This document shows, piece after piece, positions 32,224 through 44,241 of a DNA stretch of 64,000 nucleotides. Below the pieces are notes generated by a model that was not told the origin of the DNA, did no database searches, and worked only from the letters and a program-made list of their open reading frames with translations. The DNA is from Schizochytrium sp. TIO01 (Eukaryota > Sar > Bigyra > Thraustochytrida > Thraustochytriidae): the NCBI GenBank assembly GCA_004764695.1, contig SMSO01000031.1:5761261-5825260 (forward strand), read 5' to 3'. The position numbers and the translations under genes were made by a program. How positions within the stretch are numbered: the stretch's first letter is position 1; every line of letters starts with the position of its first letter.

Positions 32224-33772
32224 TGATAGGGATGATCAGTGCCGTACCTTCGATTTGGGGTGTGCACTTGAAAACAAAGCACCTCAACTGAGGCTTGGGC
32301 CTTGAAATTGAAACGCGGGCTCGGGGTATGGCCTATGGGACCATCTTTATCAATTTGCAGCTCGGATCAAATGACCTAAACCTGCTCGGAGCGTATGAAA
32401 GCTGTGCAGCAACGGTCTGTTGTATCTTCTAGATCTCCTGCGAAATCTGCCGGCTTTGTTGAGATATATATACTTTTTTCTTTTCTTTCTTTTCTTTCTA
32501 AGGATTTGTTTACTCATATTTATATATTTATTTGCATACTTTTAATTTAAAAAACATGTTTTCATTTCATTTAAAACTTAAACTTAAAACTAAAAGGTAG
32601 TAGAGTTAAAAGTTATGATTTTCTATCTCTGATATAATATTTTTTATCATTTCTACTTAGTGGTGGTTAGTACATTATGAAAATATTTTAAATATAAAGA
32701 CAGTCGTGTTTTTCAAAAAACATTATCTCGTCAGCGAGAACTTAAATCGTTTCTCATGAAGGAGAGGAAAGAGAAGAGAAGAGGAGAGGAGAGGAGAGGA
32801 GGGACTTTTTCATTGTTTTCTCTTTTCTTCTTTTTCTCTCTAAAAGTCTCCTTGCTCGCGTCTCTGAATGCCTACGCCGCCGAGGACGTGCATAAACAAA
32901 CATACCACTCACGAATTCATTCACCATTTCCTCAGCGCCGTGGACGCTTATGTCGATTTCTCCAGCCGAGGCGCCGAACCAGGCTGCACAAATCCATCGA
33001 AACTACACGTGCATAGATACTTTGAACACAGGCGGGAGCTTTCCAATGAACGAGAGAGGGTCATTCATTTCGACCACAGTTCTTTCCTTTTCATTCAACT
33101 CGACGGAGAAATGAAGATTCCAACCGCAGCGCGAGCCTCCAGCCTGCCTCCAGCCGCGTCTCCGCCTGCGCAGCCTTAGCCGCCCGTCTATGTCTATCTT
33201 CGTACGCTGCACGCCCTCGCGCCCTCAACAGCCATGATCTTCTCCAATCTAATCTTCGATCGCCAATCTTCGATCGATTCCAAAGACCTCCTTTCGCACA
33301 CCTGCTGCTACCGGCACTGCTACTGGCGCCCTATCTACCTCTAGAGGTACCTAGTACGACTATCAAACGAGCTTTTTCAAATCAAACGGCACACACCTTT
33401 GGCTCCTCCTCCTTCGCTGTGTAAGTGCGTGAGTGAGTCATCCGTCGGTCTCTTGAGATAAGTGAGATGATCTTCGCTTACACTCCACCCAATCACTCAC
33501 TCACTCACTCCGACGTGCCAAGTCAGTGTGTGTTCTGCTGCTTTTCAACCTCTACGCTCCTCTGAGCTGTCCTGGAGAGGCGCCTCAGTGGCCTTCTTAG
33601 TGGCTCTGCTCGCGGCCATGCCTTAAGGTAGCAGTCGCATGCATCGGTGGGTGCGTTCAAAACTATGAACGGCGCAGCGTCCGTTCTCGATATTTCGATG
33701 AACCTCCATCGCTCTTACCACTCGGTAGCAATTTCATAGGTTGCCTAGGCTGTACTAGGAGTGCCTACTAGC

Positions 33773-33792
33773 GCTCTCTCTCTCTCTCTCTC
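33773..33792. repeat. (CT)n dinucleotide repeat
   Basis: About ten uninterrupted CT units. Confidence 0.9.
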
Positions 33793-35193
33793 GATTATGG
33801 TCATGATTTTGATGTATTGGCCTTATTCCGGTACCATTCAAAACAAAGTCCGCTGCTAATTTTATTCATTGTTTTAACTTTTACTGCTATCCCCTTGTTC
33901 CTCCTCCTCTTCCCGTTCTTTTGGTTGCAGGGATATATGTACAGTCAGCTCCTGTTCAAAGAAACTTGTTGTTGCCATCCTCAAGTGACTAAATCCATGG
34001 TTTGGGGGAAAAGTAAGTGAGTCGCGCTGATCTTTGAGCCAGATTATGAAAAGAGGTGGTCCTAAGAAAGGGGAAGCGACATACAGACTCAGAGTCCTCG
34101 GTCCACCTCAAGAAAGCTTCGATGATGAAGAGAGCTCTCTCCGCGGCCGCAGAAGCTGACCAGAGCTGCAGCTTTCCCGCCTTTGCAGCTTGGTTTCGGG
34201 GCGGGGGATGGGTGATAGGACACGCATCGTGATTTTTCCTTGTTTCACCTGTTTGAATATACATTGATTGTCCAATTGAAGAGACCAGCCAGCCAAACGA
34301 AAGCCTTACGTCATCAATCTTTGCAGTTGATTTTCTGGCCTCGGAGATGCTTCGCTGCGCCTTTTCAGAGCCAACGCAGCGGCTTTAGACAAAGTCAAAT
34401 GCTCTCCAGTATTTTGATTGGGAATGAATTTTGAATGAACTCTGATAACAGTTAAAGTTGAGCGATTGATCAATCAATTAATCAATTAATCAAGAGCTTT
34501 TGACAACTCGTCGTCGAAATTTCGGTTGCGGTTACACCTTCGTGCACTTTCCTCGCTGAGCGGTTCGAAAGGGATGTTGCGACTGTGGGGGCGTGCGCGT
34601 GTTTTCAGCGATACGATAGCCTGCTAAGACTGGATTGGGCTGTCCCTCTGCGGGGATAACTCACTTTCTCGTTTTTCTCTCACTGCTCACGGCAGATTTA
34701 ATATAATTATGTAGGTACTTGTTACCGAGTAGGTAGAAGGTAGGTAGTGTTTTCTTTCCTAGTTTTTTTTTTTTTCGCATTCAAAGCAAAGCCTTTTTAA
34801 TATTTTTAGTTTTTAGTTGCTTCTTTCTCTACAGTAAAACTTTTTAATATTTTATACCGTGACTGTCTTTTTTTCTTTTTCTTAAAATTTTATAAAAGCT
34901 GGACATAAATAAATATGTAGGCGTGTTGATTCATGACTATTGAAAGAAGTAATAGTAAACAGTGCTACTGAGGCCGTAGTAAAAAGATCTTGTTTGTTTC
35001 TTTTAAAGACTGCAATAAATTACAGGTAGGATTTCGAAATTTATCTGGGGAGATGAGGCAACCAACTTGAAGAGTTGTGGTTTCTGTTCTAAAGCTTTGC
35101 CATGGACGGGAACCTCGGAGGTATCAGGCGTACCTACCTTGACCCCGCCTTGACGTGCACGTGTGTATGCGTCATCTGTGTGATGGATCTCTC

Positions 35194-36233
35194 ATGACGG
35201 CGCCCTTTCAATCAAGCACGGATCCATCGGACGAGGAGGTTCTAGATGCCGAGCAGTCAAGACTTCGTAAATGTTCTGTTCTCTACAGCATCGCTTCGAC
35301 TGTAAAACCTCAGGTACCTACCTACCTATACCTACCTACGTACTAAGTAAGTGTTCCCTTGGTCCGAGCAAACGAGCGAGCGAATGAAAATGGGAATGAA
35401 TCAAGTTTGAGAGAGTGTGCCTTAAACTGAGATCGATTCGTTGCTCAATTCGTGTGTGGACGAGGCGCGTGGAAGGACCGTGCTGCAACGTCTTAAGCAC
35501 ACAGGCCAAAGAGCCTAAAATTGAGGCTTGCCATCGCATTATTGAGCAGCCTGAAAACTGCACGCGATGCAGTCTCGTGCCTTCTGAAAATGAGCCCAGT
35601 TGGAACGTCACTTTCATCAGTCGTTCATCAGAGGCCATCGCTGTAGGCGTCCACAACCCTGCGATTGGGTAAGACCTTAAGCAAGAGCTTGCTCGCTCGA
35701 GTATTTCGTTTCTCCACGCGTAAGTCGAGTTTCAAATTCAGTCTCCCTTAACGCATAACTGTGATGTGCAGCGCGTTACGTTGCGGCCATACGAGCATTT
35801 CAAATCGCTCATCAAGGTGCAGGTCACGGTGAAGATAGAGAAGACCAATGTTGGAAACCATGCCGTGGTCCGTCTGTCTGGCCCGCTGTGGAATGGCCGT
35901 GAAATCTGGACACCACCATCCGCGACACCCTTTCCGCCGGCGGAACGGCTCACTCCCCAGACGAGCGAGCACACGCCGCCGAACGCGGCAGCCGGCCTCG
36001 ATTCATCCTGCGCCCAGCTCGACCTGTTTCAGAGTTCTGTTCGCTCGACAGCCAATTCTTCTGCACCAGCCTCGTCTCGACCTTCGATTTCAGGTTCTCT
36101 TCGGCAGACGCGGCCTAGCACCCGCCTACCGCCAACAGTAGCAGTGTCACATTCAAACACTGAATGGAACGCAGCGCGAAGGAATCGTGAGAAACGTGAA
36201 GAATTTGGAGGAACGAGGTATCTCCCTCCCTAA
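35194..36233 (+). CDS. Tentative multi-exon hypothetical gene
   Basis: This is a weak model. Exon 1 (35194-35313) starts MTAPFQSSTDPSDEEVLDAE and ends CAG followed by GTACCT, a phase-0 donor. A second open segment (from about 35406) continues in a compatible frame and reads NVTFISRSSEAIAVG near its end. A third (about 35772-36233) follows a GTGCAG acceptor, reads VTLRPYEHFKSLIKVQVTVK, and uses many C- and G-ending codons like the real genes nearby. Joining segments two and three in frame needs a GTAGGC donor at 35643; the better GTAAGA donor at 35669 would shift the frame. No family is recognised. It could equally be non-coding sequence with chance open frames. Confidence 0.22.
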
Positions 36234-36350
36234 GAAATGCGAGGAATGACCTTGAAGCGAGCGCCGTCTACGAACACCTTCACGGGCGCCTGCGCCGCGG
36301 CCGAGGGCGCAGTAGTTCATCCTTCCCTCGCGCGGATGGATGGGCGGACG

Positions 36351-36381
36351 GGTAGGTAGGTAGGTAGGTAGGTAGGTAGGT
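36351..36381. repeat. (GTAG)n tetranucleotide repeat
   Basis: About eight units. The unit is the same TACC/GGTA tetramer that appears in short dispersed copies across the non-coding DNA of the window. Confidence 0.92.
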
Positions 36382-36613
36382 GGATGATCTCGAGGGCGGC
36401 ACATCCGCGTCGCCGCCGCTGTCGATGGACGCCTCCTCCGCCCTCTCGTGGCCCAGCTCGTCGAGGCCTGTCTGTTCGAGGGAGGCACGAGAGCTCCTCG
36501 TCGCTTTGGGGTTCTGAATCCCTGCGAACTGCTCCGTTTCGGCTGAACCTGATCTAACTTGATCGTCCCCGTGGATGGTGTCTGCTTAAGTACCTGTCTT
36601 GATTCGATATTCT

Positions 36614-36683
36614 GAATTCAAATTCAAATTCAAATTCAAATTCAAATTCAAATTCAAATTCAAATTCAAATTCAAATTCAAAT
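36614..36683. repeat. (AAATTC)n hexanucleotide repeat
   Basis: About eleven to twelve units in a 70-bp array, translated in one frame as a spurious N-L repeat. Confidence 0.93.
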
Positions 36684-36715
36684 CGAAGCGAATTTCTGTC
36701 CCTTCTTCTCTTTTT

Positions 36716-36741
36716 TCTTTTTCTTTCTTTCTTTCTTTCTT
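36716..36741. repeat. (TTTC)n repeat
   Basis: About six units within a longer pyrimidine-rich stretch that continues to about 36820. Confidence 0.8.
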
Positions 36742-38012
36742 GAAATAATAATAAACATCATATCTCTTCTCTCTTTTTTTTCCTTTTTCTTTTTTTCTTC
36801 TTCTTCTTTTTGCTTTTTTTAAATGGTATTGACATACATATATATGACTTGGACGACTCTGACCATCGCTGCTTCTTCTCTCAGACTCGATTGACCAAAA
36901 CAAAGAAGAAGAGAAGAGACTGACAAGCAGAACGTTTTGGCTAAGCTAATTAAAACTAAACCCATCACTGTTGACGGCTGAGAGACGTTCCGCCGCCTCT
37001 CCGCTTCGTTGCTCCTGATACCTACAGTATTTCATGTATGACTCGGTATACAATCTCAATCTCAGCCGCAATCCTTACTATGACGATTCATTCTCTCGAT
37101 CGCGGCTGCGACTCCTCTCCAAAAATAAATAGTTATTAGTACTAGGCGCCACCTATGAACTTAATTATTTTAATTTTTTTTAAGATCATATTTTATTTAT
37201 TTATTTTAATGAAATTTGAAACACATTTGTATATTATTTCGAAACTTAGGGATGGATATCTATTTAAAACATGGCTCAGATCGGCAGAAATCTTTCTTTC
37301 TTGGCGATCGACCTCTTCAAGAGCGAGCTTGCACCAAAATAAGCTAGGGTCGCGGCCACCTCTCGTCGATCCCACTTCCGCCCTCGCTTTCACGGACCCC
37401 TTCAACCCTCTTCAAACCCGCGTCGGTCTCTCTTCACCGCCCCGCCTGCACCGTCTCCGAGCAGTCTCTGGCGATCTCCGCGCGAACTCGCTGCTTTCCA
37501 CTCCTACCCGACCTCCTACCTGCGCCCTATGCGCCGTTCTGTTCTAATATCTGCTCCGTTTTAGCCGTTCTGCTGTTCTTATCCCCTGCTGTCCTAGTGT
37601 TGTCGTCGTTCTTGCTGCTGTTCTTGTTGCTGTTCTTGTTGCTGTTCTTCTTTCTGCCGTAGAGAAAGAGGATCCTCCATCCTCAGCGGCTCTGAACCGC
37701 GCCTCTTCGACCGCATGCACGCTGCGCCGACTCTCGCGCACGCCTGTTCCTTTCTTCCAGTGCCTTCCGGCGCCTTTCAGGGAGGGCAGGTAGGTACAGA
37801 CAGGACAGACAGCTTGAGCTTGTAGAAAGCACCCCAGGATCTTGATTGAAGGAAGCGTTGAAGCATTCGTTCAAAGGCTGAGAGAGACAAACGTGATGGT
37901 TGATTTTCATGGGCTTTTTCCCGCTCTAGAGATGAATTAATGGCTCTGTCTCTTCTTGGCTGTTGTTTTTAGTGGACAGACGGAGAGGAGGATCCCTTTT
38001 TCGGTTGGATTG

Positions 38013-38069
38013 CTTTCTTTTTTTCTTTCTTTCTTTCTTTCTTTTTTTCTTTTTTTCCTTTTTTTCTGT
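38013..38069. repeat. TTTC/poly-T pyrimidine tract
   Basis: An almost pure pyrimidine strand made of TTTC units and T runs. Confidence 0.8.
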
Positions 38070-38739
38070 TTTTCGAACTCAGATCTCCAAGAACCAGCCC
38101 GCCGGTTTTGGCGATGATGCGTGCTCCTTCCCTCGGACTCCCTCAGATTCCCTCGGAAGGCTTGAGAAAGCAGGCAGCTGGTGCCGGGCCTCCCGATGCG
38201 ACGGCGCACGCGATGCCAGCGAGAGCTTCGTGCGTTGAAGCAGCCCGACATCGCAGAGCCAACGCACCCGAACGCAAAACTCAAGAACCCGAAAGCTTCC
38301 TTGATCGTAGCCATTTTAACTTACTTAGCTTTTTTTAAGTAGAATCATTGATTTCGACTGGAGAGCATCGCTCGTTTTAGTCAAGGTGGGTAATGAGTTG
38401 ACTTTAAAAACTCAAGCCAAAACAACAGTCAATCACTCACTCGCGACGTTCTGCCTCCTACCTGACCTTAGCGCACTACATGACACCTTGTGCGGGAAGG
38501 GCACTTGACGGGAAGAGAGGTTGTTTTAGATCCCCATGCAGGGCCTCAAAGGCTGCGAGGCCTGGCCCGAAAGGGGCATCTTACGCGCTCTGCGATGATA
38601 AGGCGACACCTGCCTGCTTTTGCTTTTCAAGTTAGAGCACGTTCCAAAGGAGTAAGCTGCTTTCCTCTTCCGGGTTTCTTTCTTTTTTTAAGGAAGTCGA
38701 AGATCGAAGATCGAAAAGCGGAAATAAGAATCAAGAATT

Positions 38740-38927
38740 CAAACAAACAAACAAACAAACAAACAAACAAACAAACAAACAAACAAACAAACAAACAAAC
38801 AAACAAACAAACAAACAAACAAACAAACAAACAAACAAACAAACAGACAAACAAACAAACAAACAAACAAACAAACAAACAAACAAACAAACAAACAAAC
38901 AAACAAACAAACAAACAAACAAACAAA
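38740..38927. repeat. (CAAA)n microsatellite, about 47 units
   Basis: A 188-bp array, the longest in the window, with a single interruption (CAGA near 38844-38847). All six frames are open through it, giving spurious KQTN and CLFV repeat peptides. Confidence 0.98.
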
Positions 38928-39998
38928 TTGGTGTGACTAGCGCTACCTGGACCTAGCTATTACTCATAAGTAGGTAAGTGTTCACAGTACAACCTTGGCT
39001 CGCAGCGGAATCGAGATCAATTCGAGTTGAGTCGATGCGGCAGAGACAGCGGTTTCAAGCTTGCGCCGGCTCATTCAGGGCTCAAGAGGTCGCGTTTTCA
39101 ATGGGATATTGTAACCTTTCCACTCTTTCCAAGGTCCGCCCGCAAAAATCAAACAGCCAACGGCAATTCCAGTGAAAACAAAACGAATGCAGCTAGCTGT
39201 CCTCGTTTCATGATCTTCTCTATTTTTAAAGCTTAGTTTGCTTGACTTTTATTAGCCCAGCGCTGGAACCATAGTCTTTCTTTGTTCGAGCTGCTTTCCC
39301 TGTTTTTCAAGCTGCTCTCAGCTCAGAGAGAACGGCTCAGGGAAAGGACTTCGAGGCCTCCCAACGCTGCTTTGGGGGGGTGCTTTTGTTTGCTCAAGAT
39401 TACCGCTTTTCACATTTGATGTAGAGGTACCTAGTATCCTCTCCATTTTGAAGAATAATAACAACAATAATAAAAACGGGGTACCAGTAGTAATCTCACT
39501 CTCTCTTATTCTGTATGTAATAGAATGAAAATACTTTATATAATCTTATAATCTTATTTTTAAACGCGCAATGCGATCCAAGATTATACAAAGAGCCTTT
39601 TAGTGATAACTTATTGATTAAACTTTGATTTTAATGTATATGCATATCTATAAACAAGAATAACAAAACACGATTTTATGCGTGGTTGCTTTATTTATTC
39701 TCTTAGAAAAGGCAACTTGAACAAGAACTTGAAGTTGAAGGAGGCCACCGTTGAGGATCGAGAACGAGCGATCGATAATGCCGTCGCAATGTGCTTGCGT
39801 TCGGCTTCTTCCGCCGCGCCAGACAGCTTACGGACTGTGGTTCAGGCCTTCGCTCAACTTTCGAAGTTTCGACAAGTTTGAACTGCCTCGAAAAGAGAAG
39901 GGCCATCCCTTCGTCCTTCATATTTAGCCAAAGCTGATAACGCTGCCTAGCGCACTCTTAGCCTGCTTCCGTTCTGTACATGACCAATTTTTGAATTT

Positions 39999-40000
39999 GA

Positions 40001-40031
<31 letters not shown>
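39999..40031. repeat. (GAAA)n repeat
   Basis: About eight GAAA units. Confidence 0.9.
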
Positions 40032-40032
<1 letters not shown>

Positions 40033-40295
40033 ATGAAATGAAAAGAGTATTCAAGTAACGCGGATTACTGTATTTGCAGGAACTGTTACAATCACTGTCG
40101 TTGTTTCGATAGCAACAGTAAGTAAGAACGAGTGGCCGAATAGACAGATCGACGACGCCTGCCGAGACTCTCGGGAGGCTCCCTGCCCGCAGCCCGGCGT
40201 GCTGCGGGCCTTTCCGGGGTGCTTCCTGCGGAATTGCCTAACGGGCTGCTAGCAGTAGCCGGGGAGGGCTACTCAGTCACCTGCCTACTGGTACG

Positions 40296-40299
<4 letters not shown>

Positions 40300-40338
<39 letters not shown>
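40300..40338. repeat. (GA)n dinucleotide repeat
   Basis: About 19 uninterrupted units. Confidence 0.93.
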
Positions 40339-40341
<3 letters not shown>

Positions 40342-41317
40342 AGCCCTCAGAGCCAGAGCTGCTAAGAAGCTGATCCTGATATGCGCTGCCTTCTCTCTGC
40401 ACGTTCTGAGCCTTTTGCGAAGCCTGTCGCTGGTTTCTGCGATTTCGTATGCATGTGTATGTATGTTTAAAATTTTAAAATTTTAAAGATCAAATAAAAT
40501 TGTGTTTTGTTTTAGGAGCTCGAGTCTTGGAAACCTCAAGAGTTTTCAAAGTTGGCCCATCTATCTTGAGCAAAGAAGGCCCTCCATCATAATGCTCTGA
40601 AGCTGCTCGCCTGCTTGCTTGCTTGAGGCGCCTGCTTTGCGGACATCGAGAGATGGGGACGATGGATGACGAGGACTGCGATTTAAATTTCTGGCGGCGA
40701 GCAGTGAAGCTTCCAAAGCGCGCAGCTTTTACTCTCACGCGTGGAACAAAAGCTTCGCTTCTTGGAAATTCGCGCTAGCAGTCGCTATGTGGCGCCTATG
40801 CAGGGAGCGAAGGAGATGAACGAGAAGAATGGAAGAGAGGATTTCTGCTCTATTCTGCTTATTCTGATTATTCTATTTTTTATTTTTTATTTTTCACGCT
40901 GCCCTCTTCTATTTAAGAGTTTTCTCCTCTTTTCGCTGCAAAGTCCACAGGATGAAAGAAAAGAAAGCAATTGAAACATTTTGAGTCCTCAGCTGAGAAC
41001 GAACGGGCAATTGAAGAGCATAAAGCTGCAGGCTTGGCCGCTAAACTTTATGATTGTCGTCCGCTTCGGATTTTCGGGACACTGCTCTCAGGAGCGGCTG
41101 AGGCAGAAGCGGCGTCTCCCTGCTCTCCCGCCGGAGCAAAGAGGATAAGTTTGGGCAAGGATGGATGAAATGGACGAGGCATGCTGAGATGATGAGTATG
41201 TAGTTTGGCGCTGGTTTTCATTCTCCACTTTCAGACTGTCTGCTCTTGAACATGTTTTTTTAAGTTTTTGTTTTATTTACCTACTACTTTTTGGCGGAGG
41301 TGTTTTTTGTTCTTCAA

Positions 41318-41340
41318 GTTGTTGTTGTTGTTGTTGTTTG
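41318..41340. repeat. (GTT)n trinucleotide repeat
   Basis: About seven units. Confidence 0.85.
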
Positions 41341-41500
41341 TTTATTTATTTTTTTAGTTATTTTAATTTTAAAATCGATACCAATAATAATTTATAATAA
41401 ACTTTGCCTTTTAAAGAAGTGCAACGATGGATATGTTGAACGACGGCAAGAAGAGGAAGAACTCGTGCTTTCATGCCCTTTTCGGATATTTCGTGAACTT

Positions 41501-41609
41501 TGATTGGTTGGTTGATTGGTTGGATGGATGGATGGATGGATGGATGGTACCGATAGATAGATTGATGATTAGTTGGTTGATTGATTATTGATTGATTCAC
41601 TGATTGACT
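41501..41609. repeat. GATT/GGTT/GGAT tetranucleotide repeat cluster
   Basis: Imperfect TTGG and TTGA units flank about seven perfect GGAT units. The tetramers differ by single bases and probably arose from one another. Confidence 0.85.
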
Positions 41610-42195
41610 ATGTGGTCAACTTTATTCTCTTGTGAAAGTCTCTCTGCCTTGAGTTAACTCAGCAACTCTCACCCTAGAGGTAAAGCATAGCTGAAGGAAG
41701 GACGGGACGGCAATGGAAGGAAAAGCTTGGTTTTCGATTTTTCATTGTATTTATACCGCCTTTGCCTTTCTTTCCAAAAGTTTGTTTTTATTGGGAAGTT
41801 GACTCGGAAGAAAACTAATGTTTAAATTGATTTTTGCTTTTTTAATGTGTTTTTTTTTTAATTTTAAAAAATAGCCTATAAAATGAGGAAGAAGAGAAAG
41901 GTGGAAGGTGGAAAAGACCGAATGATATCAGTGAGGAGGAATAGTAGTAATGGATAGATGGATACAAAGTAAAGAGAACAAGAGGACCTGAAGCAGAATT
42001 CTTTCATTTAAACTTTCAATAAGAGGTCTTAGAATTTAATAAGCGTAAATAAGGGCGTTGGCATTGAAGCTAGTATAGTAGAGTACCTGCTCGCAGACCG
42101 CACGATTGGCCAGGCCCATTCGGAAAGCAGACCCCAAACGGGCCGAGCAAGATCGTGAGCGCTTGCGCCAAGCAAGTTCGCTTACGACGAACACA

Positions 42196-42202
42196 TATAA
42201 AT
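42196..42202 (+). promoter_or_regulatory. Candidate TATA box of the permease gene
   Basis: TATAAAT lies 111 bp upstream of the permease ATG in an otherwise mixed-composition promoter. The position would suit transcription initiation about 30 bp downstream. This is a sequence match only. Confidence 0.4.
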
Positions 42203-42306
42203 CTATAGACTGATCAACCAGTTCGGATCGGCTTGCCGAGTGTAAGACTTCTTCATTTGGTCTGGCGTAGTCTTGCTGGTTTCATTCACAAAACCCCCCA
42301 AGCAAG

Positions 42307-44241
42307 ATGAATTTCTCGTTGAAAATCCGCGACACTGTCATCATCCCGCCCATTAAGGACTGCATTCCTTATGCGATGATTCGCCGTGGTGATTGGAACG
42401 GCTTCGCACAGCTGTTTTTTGATAACGTTGGCACAATGCTTGCTCTTATTGCCGGTCTCAACAGCGTGCTCACCGGCTTCAGCAACTCCACCCTCACATA
42501 CTACATGGAGAACGCTTCGGAGCTCGATCCTTTCTCCGACACTGTAAATGATATCATCTACCGTCGCATCATCGCAGGATTTGGTTTCTCCACATTCTGT
42601 GGTAACATCTTCTATGCCTTACAGTGCATTCGTACCAGTACCCTCAAGGGCTACCAGGCCACTGCCATCCCTTACGGTATTAACACCCCGGGTTCATATG
42701 CCGTGCTTTACACAATTATCTCCGGAACCGTGTCCCGAGAGTCTGCTTCTTGTATAGAGCTCATTTCTGACACCACCAGCAACCCCTCAAGTGCCTTGCT
42801 CACCGAGTATGCCACATGCTGGAGTAACGCCGCAGATGCCGGCTGGCGTGCAGGTGTTGTGACCAACTTTTGTGTTGGTATCATTTGTTTCTTTCTCTCA
42901 TTTGGTGCTCCCTGGATCATGAAGATTTCTCCCCCCCCTGCTCTCCTTACCTCGCTTTCTGGTGTCGCCATGGCCTACCTCGGTTTGGCTCAGGCCGCTA
43001 ACAGTTACATCGAGCCTATTGCTGGTCTCCTGCCGTTGTTCCTCATCTTCTTCCTCTACTGGGGTGACGTTGATGTTCCCTACTTGCCCAAGGCCGCTGT
43101 TGTTGTCATTACCGGTATGGTGCTTGGCTGGGCTGACGGAGTTCTTACTTCCGCTGATCCTCGCGAGGCTGCTGACCTTGTTCAGTGGTATGGTATGTCT
43201 GCCAGTTTCTATGCCCTTGGCGACTGGAGTACTGTCGGAACCTACATTGGTGCCGTCTTTCCCGTCGCTATCGCTGCCGCTGCCGGTACCCTCATGAACA
43301 ACTTCTCTGCCAAGGTTGCTGGTGATGAGTACAACGTCATGGTCACCATGGCTGCCGACGGATGCGGTACCATTATTGGATCATTCTTTGGATGCCCCTT
43401 CTCCACCTGTGTATACATTGGTCATCCTGCCTATAAGCTAATGGGTGCTGGATCCTTCTACAGCTCCTTCACTGGTGTCATTATCATGTTCCTCTCCTTT
43501 TCAGGTTTGTTTGCGATGATTGAGGCCATTATTCCTCTTCAGGGTGTTGCACCTATTATCTTCTTTGTCGGTATGATGATCTGTGCCGAGGCCGTCGCTG
43601 CCACACCCCCGCGCCAAATGCCTGTTGTCTTCTTTGGTCTCTTCTTCTCCATTTGTGATTGGTGCCTCAGCAACGGCTTTTCCTACGATGACACTGAGAA
43701 CTACTTTGGTTTTGTTGCCATGGCCAATGGTACTCTCCTCAACGCTCTCGTCTCATGCAGTTTGGCATGCTTTATCATCGACCGCAACTACATTTCTGCC
43801 GGTATCTGGGCTGTCTTTGCAGCATTCTTATCTGCCTTCGGTATTATTCACCAGACTGGTGGTACTGTGAAGAACTGGGCCGAGCCCCAGGGTGACTCCT
43901 CCTCAAATGGTTACTGCATCATCGATGAGTCCACAAACAGTGGTGTTTGTTCCACTGACCGCACTGTTGCATGTGTTGCTGGTGGTGATGACTACTGTGG
44001 CTGGATGCCCACTCTCAAGTGGCGTTTCATGGTTGCTTACATTATGATTGCTTGCATTTGTGCCCTATTCCATGTGCTTCAGCGTTTCGGCTTCATCAAG
44101 CCCACCATCGCCGACGAGGAGGATGCAGAGGAACTTGCTGAGGCTGGCGGTAAGGAGCTTATGCGCATGAGCTCTATTGAGTCGGACCCCCAGTACCCTA
44201 CCAGCGTGCAGCCAAAGAGGGTCACCGAGGATGATCTTTAA
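42307..44241 (+). CDS. Xanthine/uracil/vitamin C permease-like membrane transporter
   Basis: An intronless gene encodes 644 aa, with start context AGCAAGATG. The protein is hydrophobic with roughly 12-14 predicted membrane spans. Segments GDWNGFAQLFFDNVGTMLAL, RRIIAGFGFSTFCGNIFYAL and ATAIPYGINTPGSY match the bacterial and algal xanthine/uracil/vitamin C permease-like family (NCS2/AzgA-related). Further motifs are FGCPFSTCVYIGHPAYK and the late helix GVAPIIFFVGMMICAEAV. The loop around 530-565 is cysteine-containing and probably extracytoplasmic. The acidic C-terminal tail (about 600-644) should face the cytoplasm. The transported substrate cannot be read from the sequence; a nucleobase or other small anion is possible. 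Codon use is strongly C-biased, like RPL9, which suggests high expression. Confidence 0.85.
   Translation: MNFSLKIRDTVIIPPIKDCIPYAMIRRGDWNGFAQLFFDNVGTMLALIAGLNSVLTGFSNSTLTYYMENASELDPFSDTVNDIIYRRIIAGFGFSTFCGNIFYALQCIRTSTLKGYQATAIPYGINTPGSYAVLYTIISGTVSRESASCIELISDTTSNPSSALLTEYATCWSNAADAGWRAGVVTNFCVGIICFFLSFGAPWIMKISPPPALLTSLSGVAMAYLGLAQAANSYIEPIAGLLPLFLIFFLYWGDVDVPYLPKAAVVVITGMVLGWADGVLTSADPREAADLVQWYGMSASFYALGDWSTVGTYIGAVFPVAIAAAAGTLMNNFSAKVAGDEYNVMVTMAADGCGTIIGSFFGCPFSTCVYIGHPAYKLMGAGSFYSSFTGVIIMFLSFSGLFAMIEAIIPLQGVAPIIFFVGMMICAEAVAATPPRQMPVVFFGLFFSICDWCLSNGFSYDDTENYFGFVAMANGTLLNALVSCSLACFIIDRNYISAGIWAVFAAFLSAFGIIHQTGGTVKNWAEPQGDSSSNGYCIIDESTNSGVCSTDRTVACVAGGDDYCGWMPTLKWRFMVAYIMIACICALFHVLQRFGFIKPTIADEEDAEELAEAGGKELMRMSSIESDPQYPTSVQPKRVTEDDL

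Larger units (their letters stand above)
24795..42306. other. 17.5-kb gene-poor interval rich in microsatellites
   Basis: No open frame in this interval carries a domain I recognise. Most long frames run through simple repeats or start at non-ATG codons. Repeats are listed separately. Two weak exon candidates are noted: 35194-36233 and 39707-39881. The interval lies between the thioredoxin promoter and the permease promoter. Confidence 0.6.

Noticed and set aside
35669-35771. Intron with a GTAAGA donor and GTGCAG acceptor
   Set aside because: The 103-bp length shifts the downstream frame into an early TGA, so it cannot join the two coding-like segments as read.
38490-38936. Open frames with KQTN or CLFV repeats on both strands
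   Set aside because: They are translations of the (CAAA)n microsatellite.
24795-42306. Search for a mobile element, reverse transcriptase, transposase or virus remnant in the gene-poor interval
   Set aside because: No catalytic motifs, long terminal repeats or convincing terminal inverted repeats were seen by eye.
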